DNA of 64,000 nucleotides from GCA-002726655 sp046582185 (GCA_046582185.1 JAYGEX010000019.1:1-64000), one strand, 5' to 3'. Shown: positions 45,797 through 55,359, counted from the stretch's first letter. The notes: generated from the sequence alone by a model not told the origin. Made by a program: numbers and translations.

Positions 45797-46425
45797 GAAG
45801 CGTCCCTTTGTGAGAGTCTGTTTTTGAGTGCGATCAGGCAGCCCAATGTCAGGAATGCGCCGGGCGGTAGTACCATTAACAAGAAGCCGGTGTCCCAGAA
45901 GCGGATTTCCATATTTCTACCGACATCGCCCAGCAGCAAATACAAATTGTTAAATAGGGTTCCATGTCCAATGATCTCGCGCAGGGCGCCCATGACTAGC
46001 AGGACAAGAAGAAACCCCATACCCATCATAAAGCCATCGAGCACTGCATAAGCCACCTGATTCCTGCGCGCAAAACTTTCCGCGCGCCCAAGCAGAGTGC
46101 AGTTAGTGACGATGAGTGCTACAAATAATCCGATCCGCTGATGGAGATCAAAGAACCAGAACTGTAAGGCAATATCTGCAAGGGTGACGAAGCCTGCGAT
46201 GATCATAATCTGGGCTGGCAGACGAATGCTGTCATGTAATAGACGCCTTAAGAGGCTGACGAAGAAGCTCGACAAGGTAATGACAATCAGCGTGGTGATA
46301 CCAAGGCCCAGCGCGGATGTAAAATTACCAGTGACTGCAAGCAAGGGACACAGGCCAAGGAGTTGAACCATCGCCGGATTGTTAGACCAGAGACCTTCCA
46401 TTGTGATTGACTGTGGACTAGTCAT
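45793..46425 (-). CDS. rnfE: Rnf complex subunit E
   Basis: 210 residues, six-helix membrane protein of the RnfA/RnfE family. Both family Cys motifs are present: VQLLGLCPLLAV near residue 27 and VTNCTLLGRAE near 108; in the complex these Cys bind a 2Fe-2S cluster between RnfA and RnfE. Start overlaps the rnfG stop by eight bases. Confidence 0.93.
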   Translation of the reverse strand: MTSPQSITMEGLWSNNPAMVQLLGLCPLLAVTGNFTSALGLGITTLIVITLSSFFVSLLRRLLHDSIRLPAQIMIIAGFVTLADIALQFWFFDLHQRIGLFVALIVTNCTLLGRAESFARRNQVAYAVLDGFMMGMGFLLVLLVMGALREIIGHGTLFNNLYLLLGDVGRNMEIRFWDTGFLLMVLPPGAFLTLGCLIALKNRLSQRDAS

Positions 46426-46972
46426 TATCCAATAGCCTCAACCATTCGTTTCTTTTTAAGCTGGAAACTTCCAGGCCAGCATGTACTGCGTCTACCATTG
46501 CCTTTGAAGTGATTGTTGCGCCTGAAAACTGGTCAAAGTCGCCGCCGTGGCGGCGAAGGGACCAGACATAATCGTCAAGATTTTTATCGTCAAAATGTCT
46601 GATCCAGTTTGAAACGGAAGTATCAATCTTATCTCCAATGCCAGGTGTTTCCTGATGTTCGATAACCCGTATGCCCCGTATGGCATTGCCCTTATCTACT
46701 GCAATCCAGAAACTGATTTTTCCGTTATAAGCTTTGAAGGTGGTATATTGAAAAATAAACCCTGTAAGACCATTTTCATCTTTGCAGTAGTAGAGTTCGG
46801 GGCCGATCTGGGTGATTGAATCACGTGCGCCATCAAGGACCGTACGTAATTGGTCTGCTGCAAATGCCTGCCTGTTGCCCGCTATTGTCTCCCGTGTGAG
46901 GACATGAGAGGCACTAATCATGAAGCCAAATATAGTTGCCAGTAAAACCAGTGAAATAACGGGCTTGTTCAT
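46418..46972 (-). CDS. rnfG: Rnf complex subunit G (FMN-carrying)
   Basis: 184 residues. One N-terminal helix (about 3-25), then the FMN-binding domain with SGAT (150-153), where Thr is covalently flavinylated by ApbE. It carries electrons on the periplasmic face. Start overlaps rnfD by four bases. The FMN site is intact, so the complex downstream of the entry point looks functional. Confidence 0.92.
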   Translation of the reverse strand: MNKPVISLVLLATIFGFMISASHVLTRETIAGNRQAFAADQLRTVLDGARDSITQIGPELYYCKDENGLTGFIFQYTTFKAYNGKISFWIAVDKGNAIRGIRVIEHQETPGIGDKIDTSVSNWIRHFDDKNLDDYVWSLRRHGGDFDQFSGATITSKAMVDAVHAGLEVSSLKRNEWLRLLDND

Positions 46973-47985
46973 GCGCTGTCCTCTGCGCTTGAATCCTCAG
47001 TGGAACTGTCGGTAAGCAGTATTTTCTTAACGGGTTTGTTCACTCTGTACTCAATTCTATATTCAATATAGTCCAGCAAGGGGCTGGCTGCGTTCATCAA
47101 TAGAATGGCAAAGGCGATACCCTCAGGATACGCGCCGATACTACGAATGACGAATGTTAATAGTCCGACTCCCACGCCAAAAATAACTTGCCCGCGATTT
47201 GAGTCAGGTGAGGTGACTGGGTCTGTTGCGATAAAGAATGCCGCCATCATTGTGGCGCCGCTAAAGAGATGAAAAAGCGGCGAGCCAAGGCTGCTGGAGC
47301 TGCCGCCGTCAAAGAATGCAATGGATAAGACAAACAAGGTCAGTAGCATGGATAGCGGAGCACGCCAGCTGCAGACCCTGTTGTTCAGGAGATAGAGGCC
47401 GCCGGCAAGAAAGGCAATATTAATCGTCAGCCAGGCATTCCAGGTTTGCGTACCAAACTCCTGCCAGAACTCATCGACGGTCAATGCTCCGCGAAATTTA
47501 AACTGATCCAGCGGCGTTGCACCGGTAAATGCATCAATGGGTGTAATGCCTGCTTTTACAGCAACTGCGTCGATAAACGAATAGATAACGAATTCAGGTG
47601 CAGGCCAATCGGACATTGCAAGTGGAAAGGAAATGATGAGGACGGCGAAGCCAACCATCGCAGGGTTGAATATATTCTGTCCGAGGCCTCCATACATATG
47701 TTTGGCAAAGATGATGGCAAAGATGCAGGCAATAAGGATGATCCCGAATGGCAAATTCGGCGGTAGTGCTAATCCCAGAAGTGCTCCGGTACACAATGCG
47801 CTGTGGTCTCTCGATATTGAAAGTGGCATATCCCTCAGCTTTAACACCATCAATTCCAGGGCAAGACACAACAACATGGTAAAGGCGATGTTGACAATGA
47901 TGCCGATGCCAAAGAAATACGTGAGCGCAAAAATACCAGGCAACAAAGCAAGCTGGACCTTCATCATTAACTGGCTGGTGGCCAT
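46969..47985 (-). CDS. rnfD: Rnf complex subunit D
   Basis: 338 residues, membrane protein with about nine helices. The flavin site is AFTGATPLD (T157), the usual covalent FMN position. FNPAMVGFAVL and FIATDPVTSPDSNRGQ match the RnfD/NqrB family. It ends in a short Asp/Ser-rich tail. It starts one base after the rnfB stop, exactly where rnfC would normally lie between them. Confidence 0.93.
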   Translation of the reverse strand: MATSQLMMKVQLALLPGIFALTYFFGIGIIVNIAFTMLLCLALELMVLKLRDMPLSISRDHSALCTGALLGLALPPNLPFGIILIACIFAIIFAKHMYGGLGQNIFNPAMVGFAVLIISFPLAMSDWPAPEFVIYSFIDAVAVKAGITPIDAFTGATPLDQFKFRGALTVDEFWQEFGTQTWNAWLTINIAFLAGGLYLLNNRVCSWRAPLSMLLTLFVLSIAFFDGGSSSSLGSPLFHLFSGATMMAAFFIATDPVTSPDSNRGQVIFGVGVGLLTFVIRSIGAYPEGIAFAILLMNAASPLLDYIEYRIEYRVNKPVKKILLTDSSTEDSSAEDSA

Positions 47986-48882
47986 CTAGGTTTCATCCTT
48001 AAGACTGGCGAGCAACGCAGAGGTATCAGCTTTGCTGGGTCTTTTTCGAATGGCTTTGGTGCTGCTGATGAGCCTAACTTCACGCTGATTAAATCTAAGT
48101 TTTGTGTAGTCAGCTTTAACTTGCTCTTGCCTTTGACGGTGCAAGTCCTGCTTCATTGCCTGGAAATGTTCAGCCAGCGGAATATTGCTCGGGCAGACAC
48201 GGTCGCAGAGCTTACATTCAATGCAATCCTGAAGACCGATAGACTCAGCAAGCAGAGGTGCATTCCTGAACAGCAACAATTGCTGTGGCGCTAGATCCTT
48301 TGGGCAGGCGGGCATGCAATCGCCGCAATGAATACATGCTTGATCAACTTGTAATTCTGCTACCTCTGCAACCGCCTCATTAAAGATAATATCAATACAA
48401 TCGACCGGACATGGATCAACGCAGAGTTCACATCCAGTGCATTCCGTAGCGATTACCGTGTGCATTAGCTGTGTTGCACCGAGAATTGCATCTACAGGAC
48501 AGGCCTGAATGCAGAGCGTACAGCCTATGCATTCCTGTTCTCTAATAACCGCAAGTGCAGGGGCTTGATGTATCCCGCAGTTCTCGTCCAGTTTGAGAAC
48601 ATCTCTACCCAATAAATTCGCGAGGCTGGCGATGGTTGCATCGCCGCCTGGGGGGCATTTGTTAATCGGGTCGCCATTGGCTATTGCTTCAGCATAGGGT
48701 TTACACCCCGGGTAGCCACATTGCGCACACTGGGTTTGTGGCAGTAGTTTATTGATCTGCTGTACTGCGCCCTCGGCGTCTTCAGGCCACAGCCGGCTGC
48801 TTACCAGCAAGATGCCGCCGCAGATTGTGCCAATTAGCATCAGTAAGAGTGTACCGCTAAGGATATCTGGTAATAGTTCCAC
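47986..48882 (-). CDS. rnfB: RnfB fused to the ferredoxin tail of RnfC
   Basis: 298 residues; E. coli RsxB has 192. Part one is RnfB: a membrane helix (about 8-28), the first cluster (C52, C55, C60, C76) and two CxxCxxCxxxC motifs (C118-C128, C148-C158). Part two, about 180-298, is unlike RnfB: two more motifs at C183-C193 and C220-C230, with ACPKDLAPQQLLLF, QDCIECKLCDRVCPSNIPL and a basic coiled tail (QAMKQDLHRQRQEQ). This is the C-terminal ferredoxin and tail of RnfC. The N-terminal RnfC domain with the NADH and FMN site is not present. The normal rnfC slot is empty: the stop lies one base before rnfD. Confidence 0.88.
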   Translation of the reverse strand: MELLPDILSGTLLLMLIGTICGGILLVSSRLWPEDAEGAVQQINKLLPQTQCAQCGYPGCKPYAEAIANGDPINKCPPGGDATIASLANLLGRDVLKLDENCGIHQAPALAVIREQECIGCTLCIQACPVDAILGATQLMHTVIATECTGCELCVDPCPVDCIDIIFNEAVAEVAELQVDQACIHCGDCMPACPKDLAPQQLLLFRNAPLLAESIGLQDCIECKLCDRVCPSNIPLAEHFQAMKQDLHRQRQEQVKADYTKLRFNQREVRLISSTKAIRKRPSKADTSALLASLKDET

Positions 48883-49457
48883 TAGCCCATCCCCGTGAAA
48901 CCAACAAATGCCAGGGATAAGAGTCCGGCTGTAATCATGTTGATAGCAGCGCCCTTGAAGGGTGCCGGAACATCCTTGTGTTCCTGTCGCTCCCGAATGG
49001 CCGCGAACACTATAAGCAATAGGGAGAATCCCAATGCGGCGCCCAGACCGTACATGATTGAGTCGAAGAAGCTTCTGCTATGACGAACGTTGAGCAGAGC
49101 AACGCCCAGTACGGCGCAATTGGTCGTTATCAAAGGGATGAAGATGCCCAGGATCTGATGTAATAAGGGCTGGGTCGCACGGATCACCAGTTCTGCAAAT
49201 TGAACGAGCGAAGCAATAAGTACGATAAATGCAATGATTCGAAGGTACTGCAAATCAAATGGAATGAGGATGTAATATTCCACAAGATAACTCGCCGCCG
49301 AGGCCAGGGTGAGTACGAAGGTAGTTGCCGCTGCCATGCCGAGAGCGCTGTCAAACTTCTGGCTCGCGCCCAGAAAAGGGCAGAGTCCCAGAAATTGAAC
49401 CATCACGAAATTATTGACAAAGATGGTACTCAGTAAGATGACAAAAGCGTCAGGCAT
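48882..49457 (-). CDS. rnfA: Rnf complex subunit A
   Basis: 191 residues, six helices, with VQFLGLCPFLGASQKFDS (Cys near 25) and ITTNCAVLGVALLN (Cys near 112), the family positions for the shared 2Fe-2S cluster. First gene of the rnf-nth run, 78 bases after metG on the same strand; its stop overlaps the rnfB ATG by one base. Confidence 0.93.
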   Translation of the reverse strand: MPDAFVILLSTIFVNNFVMVQFLGLCPFLGASQKFDSALGMAAATTFVLTLASAASYLVEYYILIPFDLQYLRIIAFIVLIASLVQFAELVIRATQPLLHQILGIFIPLITTNCAVLGVALLNVRHSRSFFDSIMYGLGAALGFSLLLIVFAAIRERQEHKDVPAPFKGAAINMITAGLLSLAFVGFTGMG

Positions 49458-49535
49458 TAAGGCGATACTAAATGAATGTTTGTTACATTATCTTGCAAGC
49501 GTGTATTTGTGTCACTGTTCTTTGTTTGATAGTGC

Positions 49536-51572
49536 TTAGTTAACGCGCATACCCGGCGTCGCACCTTCATGGGGCTCCAGCAGGAAAATATCCTTGCCGC
49601 CAGGCCCTGCCGCGAGCACCATTCCCTCGGACATGCCGAATTTCATCTTGCGTGCTTTCAGATTAGCGACCATGACAGTCAGCTTGCCCACCAGGTCCTC
49701 TGGCTTGTAGGCCGATTTGATTCCGGCAAATACGTTGCGTTCGCCGGTGCCGATATCCAGTGTCAGGCGCAATAATTTGTCTGCACCTTCCACGTGTTCT
49801 GCATTGACAATTTTTGCGATTCTGAGGTCGATCTTCGCGAAATCATCAAAATCGATTTCATCACTTAAATCCTCTAAGTCGCCCTTTGCGGCGGCGCCCG
49901 CCTCTGAGGTACTTTTCCCGGCTGTAATTGCATCCTGTGTTGATGCCTCTACCATCGCTGTCACTGCTTTTGCTTCAATACGTACCATCAGCGGCTTGAA
50001 CTTGTTGATCTTGTGATCCACGAGCACCTGGTCGAGACTATCCCAAGTCAAGGCTTTAATGTTCATGAACTGCTCGGCGTTTACCGCTAATTCCGGCAGA
50101 ATGGGCTTCAGATAAGTGACGATGAGGCGGAATAGATTGATGCCGTCTGAACAGACCTGCTGCACCTGGTCTCGATTGTTCTCGTCCTTCATCAATTCCC
50201 AGGGTTTATTTTCTGCGATGAACTGGTTAGCTGAATCAGCTAGAGTCATTATCTCGCGGATGGCTTTTCCGTAGTCACGGTTCTCATAATGCTCTGCGAT
50301 GATGGTCTTCTTGCCAGCCGACTCCGAAATAAGAGGATTGTTCGCGGTGGAAGACAGCTTGCCATCAAATTGCCTGGATATGAATCCAGCGCATCGGCTC
50401 GCAATATTGACCACTTTACCCACCAAGTCAGAATTTACTCGCTGGGTGAAGTCGTCGAGATTGATATCCAGATCGTCAATACTGCCATTGAGCTTTGCCG
50501 CGAAATAGTAACGCAGATATTCCGGCTTCAAGTGGTCCAGGTATGTTCGGGCGTTAATAAAGGTACCGCGAGATTTGGACATCTTGAGACCATTAACCGT
50601 GACAAAGCCATGGGCATGTATCCTGGTAGGTGTTCTGAAATTTGATGAGCTCAACATTGCAGGCCAGAAAAGCGCATGGAAATTTATGATGTCTTTGCCA
50701 ATAAAATGATGAACTTCACAATCAGAATCTGGCTTCCAGAAATCGTCGAAGGAAAGGTCTTGCTGGCTATCGCAATAGTTCTGGAAGCTGGCCATATAGC
50801 CGATGGGTGCGTCCAGCCAGACGTAGAAGTATTTGCCCGGCTCGCCGGGAATTTCGAAGCCAAAATAAGGCGCGTCGCGGCTGATATCCCAGTCCTTCAA
50901 GCCGGCTTCCAGCCATTCCGATAACTTATTGGCAACCTGGTTTTGCAGGGTTCCGCTGCGCGTCCAGGATTTTAGAAAGTCAGTAAAATTGGACAGCGCA
51001 AAAAAGAAGTGTGTCGACTCCTTAAGAACAGGCGTTGCGCCGGATATTTTTGAAGCCGGGTTTATCAGATCCGTTGCATCATAAGTGGCACCGCAGTTCT
51101 CACAATTATCGCCGTATTGATCTTCTGTCTTGCACTTTGGGCAGGTACCGACGATGAATCGATCTGCAAGGAATAGCTTTTTTTCCGGATCATAGAGCTG
51201 ATCTACCGATTTAACCTTAATCTGTCCGGCATCCTTTAAACGATTGTAGATAAGTGCCGAATATTTCTCGTTCTCAGGCGAATGAGTGGAATAGTAATTG
51301 TCATGACTAATGAGAAAATCGCTAAAATCCTGTTCATGTTCAGTTTTGATTTCGGCGATAAAGCCTTCCGCGGTGACTCCCTGCTCTTCGGCCTTCAGCA
51401 TGGTGGCTGTGCCGTGGGTATCGTCAGCGCAGACATAGATGCACTGGTTTCCATGAAGGCGCTGAAACCTGACCCAAATATCGGTCTGAATATGCTCCAT
51501 TAAATGGCCCAGGTGAATGGAACCATTGGCATTGGGAAGTGCGCTGGTAACAAGGATTCTGCGTTTAGACAT
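49536..51572 (-). CDS. metG: methionyl-tRNA synthetase
   Basis: 678 residues. HIGH-type motif HLGH at 20-23, zinc knuckle C144-C147-C157-C160, KMSKS at 330-334, anticodon-binding helices, a flexible low-complexity link, and a C-terminal tRNA-binding (EMAP-like) domain from about residue 575 (FAKIDLRIAKIVNAEHVEGADKLL). Domain order and length match E. coli MetG. Likely its own unit, or in front of rnf. Confidence 0.97.
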   Translation of the reverse strand: MSKRRILVTSALPNANGSIHLGHLMEHIQTDIWVRFQRLHGNQCIYVCADDTHGTATMLKAEEQGVTAEGFIAEIKTEHEQDFSDFLISHDNYYSTHSPENEKYSALIYNRLKDAGQIKVKSVDQLYDPEKKLFLADRFIVGTCPKCKTEDQYGDNCENCGATYDATDLINPASKISGATPVLKESTHFFFALSNFTDFLKSWTRSGTLQNQVANKLSEWLEAGLKDWDISRDAPYFGFEIPGEPGKYFYVWLDAPIGYMASFQNYCDSQQDLSFDDFWKPDSDCEVHHFIGKDIINFHALFWPAMLSSSNFRTPTRIHAHGFVTVNGLKMSKSRGTFINARTYLDHLKPEYLRYYFAAKLNGSIDDLDINLDDFTQRVNSDLVGKVVNIASRCAGFISRQFDGKLSSTANNPLISESAGKKTIIAEHYENRDYGKAIREIMTLADSANQFIAENKPWELMKDENNRDQVQQVCSDGINLFRLIVTYLKPILPELAVNAEQFMNIKALTWDSLDQVLVDHKINKFKPLMVRIEAKAVTAMVEASTQDAITAGKSTSEAGAAAKGDLEDLSDEIDFDDFAKIDLRIAKIVNAEHVEGADKLLRLTLDIGTGERNVFAGIKSAYKPEDLVGKLTVMVANLKARKMKFGMSEGMVLAAGPGGKDIFLLEPHEGATPGMRVN

Positions 51573-51793
51573 TGCGGGCTACGACCTGTTTAATCCGACC
51601 GGTTGAGAGGGTGCTAAGAATATAGATGAAACCCGCAGATTTCACCTGCAAGTTACTAATTACTATCTATACGAATTTGCATGATTGATCCCGCATTCAA
51701 ATATTGGTGTAAGCTGTTGACCAGCAGTAAATTCCGTGTGACCCTTGCGCAGTTTTTCATAGCACACGTATACCAATTCATAAGGAGGTAGTC

Positions 51794-52627
51794 ATCAGTA
51801 ATTCAACTATTGAGAAATTTCAATTGCCTGGTGTTAAATATATTGTTGCCGTTGCTTCCGGCAAAGGCGGCGTCGGCAAGTCGACAATCGCCGTAAATTT
51901 GGCGATTGCCTTGTCTGCTATGGGCAAGTCAACTGCAATGTTAGACGCGGATATATACGGTCCAAGCCTCGGTACAATGATGGGCGTCGCTGAAGGAACG
52001 AAGCCCAATGTGGAGAACGATCTATTGCAGCCGATCGTTGCTCACGGTGTTCAGTGTATGTCCATGAGCTTTTTAGCCTCCGAGAGAACACCAGCGGTTT
52101 GGCGTGGACCCATGGCCAGTGGCGCGTTACAACAAATGCTGACGCAGACCAATTGGACGGAAGTGGAATACCTGATCGTCGATATGCCGCCAGGCACTGG
52201 AGACATTCAGCTGACCTTGTCCCAGCGGGTTCCACTCAATGGCGCAGTTATTGTAACAACTCCCCAGGACATTGCCTTGCTGGATGCGCGTAAGGGAATT
52301 GAAATGTTTCGCAAGGTCGAAATACCTGTCCTTGGCATTGTAGAAAACATGAGTACCCATATCTGTTCCAGCTGTGGTTTCGAAGAGGATATTTTTGGTA
52401 GCGGCGGTGGTGTCGCCATTGCCACTGAGTACAACACGGAGCTATTGGGTCAGTGGCCTTTGGCGCATGGAATACGGCAGCAGGCAGACAGTGGCAATCC
52501 GACCGTCGTTTCAGAGCCGGATGGGCAAGCTGCCAAAACAATGATGGAGGTGGCTCGCAAAGTGATCGCTGCCGTGGAAGCCGGTGCCGGTGAGACAGGG
52601 CCGAAGATCAGCATCGTTAATGATTGA
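51794..52627 (+). CDS. apbC: ApbC/Mrp-type Fe-S carrier ATPase with a non-standard start
   Basis: About 277 residues. Deviant P-loop SGKGGVGKSTIAVNL, LDADIYGPSLGTMMG, MPPGTGD and the cluster-binding CSSCG are all present, but the 95-residue DUF59 N-domain of E. coli ApbC is missing. The only perfect ribosome site, AAGGAGG at 51782-51788, points at ATC 51794 (five bases on), giving ISNSTIEKFQLPGV; no ATG, GTG or TTG precedes TTG 51824, which has no ribosome site. Either AUC initiates or ATG mutated to ATC. Typical metG-apbC-dcd neighbourhood, divergent from metG. Confidence 0.82.
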   Translation: MSNSTIEKFQLPGVKYIVAVASGKGGVGKSTIAVNLAIALSAMGKSTAMLDADIYGPSLGTMMGVAEGTKPNVENDLLQPIVAHGVQCMSMSFLASERTPAVWRGPMASGALQQMLTQTNWTEVEYLIVDMPPGTGDIQLTLSQRVPLNGAVIVTTPQDIALLDARKGIEMFRKVEIPVLGIVENMSTHICSSCGFEEDIFGSGGGVAIATEYNTELLGQWPLAHGIRQQADSGNPTVVSEPDGQAAKTMMEVARKVIAAVEAGAGETGPKISIVND

Positions 52628-52725
52628 AGCCTTTGCCCGCATGGCGATGTATGTTAAATCCCCGGCAATTCGCCATTGCCATCTCTGAGCTTTGTGAACG
52701 AGACTTAATTTACTGGCTTGATTTG

Positions 52726-52785
52726 CCAGTCACTGGAATGCCAGCCACTGGAATGCCAGCCACTAGAATGCCAGCCACTAGATAA
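52726..52785. repeat. 15-bp tandem array upstream of dcd
   Basis: Four 15-bp units (CCAGTCACTGGAATG, CCAGCCACTGGAATG, CCAGCCACTAGAATG, CCAGCCACTAGATAA) run up to 13 bases before the dcd ATG. An open frame runs through it but only because the unit is three codons long. Confidence 0.9.
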
Positions 52786-52798
52786 CAGGATAATTTTT

Positions 52799-53365
52799 AT
52801 GTCAATTAAGTCGGACCGATGGATTCGTCAGATGGCGGAAGAGCAGGCCATGATTTCGCCGTTTGAATCCGAACAAGTCAGAGAAGTCGGTGGAAACCGG
52901 GTTATCTCCTATGGCACTTCCAGCTATGGTTACGATGTGCGCTGTTCGGAGGACTTTAAGATCTTCACCAATATTCATTCGGCGACAGTTGATCCGAAGA
53001 ACTTTGATGAGAAGAGTTTTGTTGATGTTAAAGGCAGTACCTGCATCATCCCGCCAAATTCGTTTGCGCTAGCCAGAACCATCGAGTACTTTCGGATTCC
53101 ACGCAGTGTCCTAACCATCTGTTTAGGGAAGTCGACCTATGCACGCTGTGGCATCATCGTGAATGTGACCCCGTTGGAACCTGAATGGGAAGGTCACGTT
53201 ACTCTGGAGTTTTCGAACACCACTAATTTGCCCGCCAAAATTTATGCAAACGAGGGCGTTGCGCAGATGTTGTTTTTTGAGTCAGATGAAGAGTGCGAGA
53301 CCTCTTATGCGGATCGCGGTGGCAAGTATCAAGGGCAGACAGGAGTCACACTTCCCAAGGCCTAG
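52799..53365 (+). CDS. dcd: dCTP deaminase
   Basis: 188 residues from ATG 52799; a 27-codon open extension through the repeat array is rejected. Family motifs: SSYGYDVRC, CLGKSTYARCGIIVNVTPLEPEWEGHVTLEFSNTT, holding the catalytic Glu region, and QMLFFE. Makes dUTP from dCTP for dTMP synthesis. Sits 171 bases after apbC with its own leader. Confidence 0.95.
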   Translation: MSIKSDRWIRQMAEEQAMISPFESEQVREVGGNRVISYGTSSYGYDVRCSEDFKIFTNIHSATVDPKNFDEKSFVDVKGSTCIIPPNSFALARTIEYFRIPRSVLTICLGKSTYARCGIIVNVTPLEPEWEGHVTLEFSNTTNLPAKIYANEGVAQMLFFESDEECETSYADRGGKYQGQTGVTLPKA

Positions 53366-54111
53366 CTACCGCGTACCGGTTGACCATCGAAAACGCCTTC
53401 CTTCAACAATAGCTCGAAGCCTTTGCCGTTCTTCTCGATCTGAAGCAGGCGAATGAGCATAAACTCGTACTCTGGCGCCATCCAGAATGTCGTTGTGCGG
53501 TTGCTGTTCTTCCTGATGCGATTCGCCTTGATAGTGTGAATCTTGCCCACAGGTGTTTCGATGGATTCTTCGCCGACGACCTCGAAGATGTAGTTTTTGA
53601 GGTCGCCCTTGTCGGCAATCTGATAAGACATCTGAGGCCAGTCCAGCTTCTCATCTGCAGCCTTCTTCAGGTCACCGCGCATCTTGTACTGATAAAGTAA
53701 CTTATCCAGCACGCCGGGAGGTAATTCCATTTCCCACTTTCCTGCCCGATTCGAAACGGTTTTTTCCTGCCAGTTAAAGGCTATATCTACTTTTCGGTTC
53801 TTGCCGATGCCGCCTCGGCTATAGTGGTATTTGAGAGGAATGACCTCTTGGCCATCGATGCTAAAAATACTGTGTTCGCTAATGGATGCCAGGAACGAGT
53901 TGGCCGATGACGACAACATGTACTTCCCTGGTTCGAGCATGATGAGTTCCCGAATACCTACTGCACTGACAGGTAAGCCCTTATAATCCGCGTGATAGAC
54001 AGCTCTGAATGTTGTAGGTTCAGCCGCTGCGGGTGTGGAAGTGAGAACCACGATGGTGAGTAGAGCCTGGACGCTCAACATTTTAACGATCTTCATGGAC
54101 AGCATATTCAT
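53362..54111 (-). CDS. DUF3108 domain protein, secreted
   Basis: 249 residues from ATG 54111 (GAGG seven bases upstream); a longer frame to 54207 has no family support. Signal peptide to A30 (TPAAA/EPTT). The body is beta-rich with YHADYKGLPVSAVG and IETPVGKIHTIKANRIR. DUF3108 proteins are periplasmic, of unknown function. It converges on dcd with a four-base stop overlap. Confidence 0.8.
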   Translation of the reverse strand: MNMLSMKIVKMLSVQALLTIVVLTSTPAAAEPTTFRAVYHADYKGLPVSAVGIRELIMLEPGKYMLSSSANSFLASISEHSIFSIDGQEVIPLKYHYSRGGIGKNRKVDIAFNWQEKTVSNRAGKWEMELPPGVLDKLLYQYKMRGDLKKAADEKLDWPQMSYQIADKGDLKNYIFEVVGEESIETPVGKIHTIKANRIRKNSNRTTTFWMAPEYEFMLIRLLQIEKNGKGFELLLKEGVFDGQPVRGS

Positions 54112-54279
54112 TAAAGATCCTCTAAGCTGAATGATCCAGTTTAAGACTACTATTAGTTGTTTTATCATGTTGTGGCGTAAGGACTGCAGAGCGTCTTGTA
54201 AATACAAGCACAGTCTATGACAATCTCCTTTTTGCGTACATGCGATACGTCAGCTATTTTCCTCTTCATAAGAAAAAGG

Positions 54280-55359
54280 ATGCCTGAAATTAGTAAAAGT
54301 TCCCTGATAATTGGAGTAATTCTCTGTTTGTTGGTATCAACGGCGCAATCGCTGCCAATAGATGATCTCTATATGGCGGAAGTGCTGGTACTGAGCGAAG
54401 ATGAGAAGCAGCTAAAGCGTGGCGCCCAGGCAGGGCTCTTGCAGGTTCTTGTCCGCATTTCCGGCACACGGGATGTTGAACAAAGTCGTGAGATCACGCA
54501 GTCGCTTCGCAATCCGGGTGCATTCTATTACCAGTACAGTTATGAACCGACGGACAAGTCCCTGCTAGTTGATGGTGAGGTGGTTGCGGCCAATCTTCTG
54601 CGCATTTTATTTGAACCCAGCGCGGTGTCGAAGTTACTGCGTGAAGCGGGTTTCCCCGTATGGGGTAGTAACCGACCTGGAGTATTGCTGTGGATGGCCT
54701 ATAGCGATGAGCAGGGCAGGCGACTATTGAGTGAAAATGACATCACAGGCAGTGCTTCCAGCCTCGCCAGCTCACTTCAGGATCAGGCAAGGTTGCGAGG
54801 TTTGCCATTGCTGTTTCCTCTTTTGGATCTTGAAGACTCAGCCGCACTTTCCACGGCAGAAGTATGGGGCTCGTTTCTCGGCCGAATTGATGATGCTTCT
54901 GATCGTTACAATCCTGACAGCGTTCTAACGGCGCGAATTCAGAAGGACAAGCTTGGGCGCTGGTCGGCGAATTATTCCTATAGAATTGATAACGATTGGC
55001 AGGTTGCAGAGACTATTTCCTATAGTGCCGATCAATTGGCCCGAACGATGGTCGATCGTCTTGCCAATGAACTGGCGATACGATATGCCATTGATTCCTC
55101 CAGAAGTCAGGTAACGGTTAAAGTTGAGATGGTGGATGGTATTGGCGACTATGCAGCGCTGGCAAGTTATCTGGAGTCACTCGCGCCAGTACTTAACAGT
55201 TCTATCGTACGGGTACATCGATCCGAAGTAGAATTCCGCCTGGACACCGAAGGACAGAATGAGCAACTTATCGAAATCATCGAACTGGATCAGAAAATGG
55301 TCTTGCTCAGCAGCGACGATAGTCGAAAATTACTACACTATCGATGGCTACGGCAATAG
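54280..55359 (+). CDS. DUF2066 domain protein, secreted
   Basis: 359 residues from ATG 54280; an ATG at 54217 is also open, and neither has a clear ribosome site. N-terminal hydrophobic signal (SLIIGVILCLLVSTAQS). DUF2066 motifs: LYMAEVLVLSEDE, KRGAQAGLLQVLVRISGTRDV, FPVWGSNRPGVLLWMAYSDEQGR. In many gammaproteobacteria it is linked to purM/purN, an AI-2E permease and hda; here the first two are absent and the last two follow. Function unknown. Confidence 0.85.
   Translation: MPEISKSSLIIGVILCLLVSTAQSLPIDDLYMAEVLVLSEDEKQLKRGAQAGLLQVLVRISGTRDVEQSREITQSLRNPGAFYYQYSYEPTDKSLLVDGEVVAANLLRILFEPSAVSKLLREAGFPVWGSNRPGVLLWMAYSDEQGRRLLSENDITGSASSLASSLQDQARLRGLPLLFPLLDLEDSAALSTAEVWGSFLGRIDDASDRYNPDSVLTARIQKDKLGRWSANYSYRIDNDWQVAETISYSADQLARTMVDRLANELAIRYAIDSSRSQVTVKVEMVDGIGDYAALASYLESLAPVLNSSIVRVHRSEVEFRLDTEGQNEQLIEIIELDQKMVLLSSDDSRKLLHYRWLRQ

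Noticed and set aside
52718..52798. 27-codon N-terminal extension of dcd
   Set aside because: It is made of the 15-bp repeat translated in frame; the dcd family begins at 52799.
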